Below the pieces are notes generated by a model. It was not told the origin of the DNA. It saw only the letters and a program-made list of their open reading frames with translations, and searched no databases. Both the position numbers and the translations under genes were made by a program. Shown here piece by piece: positions 14,813-15,005 of a DNA stretch of 15,005 bases. Within the stretch, counting starts at the first letter, position 1. Every line of letters begins with the position of its first letter. The DNA comes from an uncultured Clostridia bacterium (GTDB lineage Bacteria > Bacillota > Clostridia > Lachnospirales > Bianqueaceae), in the NCBI GenBank assembly GCA_947570515.1, contig CANOUM010000024.1, positions 1 to 15,005 on the forward strand, given 5' to 3'.

Positions 14813-15005
14813 CTTTGACTTAGACAACAACACCGCAGGGCAGAACCCTTGCCCTGTGGGATTACATACATTATACAGGCATAGCAACATCCTACAAAAC
14901 TTTATTCCGTTTAAACCGGATTATTAAAGCACAAAATCATCAAAATAATTCAATTGTAGGTTTGTCAAACATATGTTACACAGAGAGGAGATAATGCTGT
15001 AGAAC
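14813..15005. other. Non-coding right end with hairpin and palindrome
   Basis: No gene is seen. A 10-pair hairpin (CCGCAGGGCA at 14833-14842 with TGCCCTGTGG at 14850-14859, one G-U pair) follows the open frame that ends at 14812. A perfect palindrome AACATATGTT occurs at 14968-14977. GAGGAG at 14985-14990 could serve a gene starting beyond the window, since the nearby ATG at 14994 is followed at once by a stop. Confidence 0.45.

Noticed and set aside
14472..14927. A 151-codon plus-strand open frame and two overlapping minus-strand frames (14512-14871, 14588-14890)
   Set aside because: They run through the fold-back repeat and hairpins, lack good ribosome sites and show no protein-like pattern; the open frames are explained by repeat structure.

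Overview
The window looks like chromosomal DNA of a gut-type clostridial Firmicute, most likely a Lachnospiraceae relative. The signs are strong AGGAGG ribosome binding sites, TTGACA/TATAAT promoters with frequent extended -10 (TGN) elements, U-tailed hairpin terminators, an AgrC/LytTR-type regulatory pair, and a MATE gene behind a guanidine-IV-like leader. This placement is inference; there is no rRNA, tRNA or phylogenetic marker gene here. No CRISPR array was seen.

Layout. (1) 1-1852, minus strand: a large lipoprotein of the extracellular solute-binding family, cut by the left edge, with its own promoter. (2) 2017-3989: a structured leader, a LytTR response regulator and a tightly coupled AgrC-like histidine kinase, closed by an intrinsic terminator. 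(3) 4093-7726: two half-size ABC exporters overlapping by ATGA, presumably a heterodimer. The second is interrupted near its start by a -1 frame disruption in a run of five T. (4) 7754-9272: a consensus promoter, a folded leader ending in a terminator hairpin (candidate guanidine-IV/mepA riboswitch) and a MATE efflux gene. (5) 9305-12627: an isochorismatase/nicotinamidase-like hydrolase, a convergent MazG-like pyrophosphohydrolase, a HAD hydrolase, a CsoR-type metal sensor and an M28 metallopeptidase, followed by a bidirectional terminator. (6) 12688-13524: a small dimeric-barrel-like protein divergent from an HxlR regulator, with an inverted repeat over the shared promoters. (7) 13525-15005: lower-GC, accessory-looking DNA with a variant HAD hydrolase, a roughly 142-bp fold-back repeat, further strong hairpins and a possible C-terminal scrap of a mobilization-type protein.

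How the parts may work together: the kinase/regulator pair sits directly before the exporter pair, the usual arrangement when a peptide or antimicrobial signal controls export or self-protection. No signal-peptide gene was found, and a terminator plus a separate promoter lies between the two units. The MATE gene appears to be switched by its own RNA leader. The HxlR regulator probably controls the divergent small protein. The most notable observations are the riboswitch-like MATE leader, the exporter frameshift, the unexplained RNA leader of the LytTR operon, and the fold-back element at the right end.
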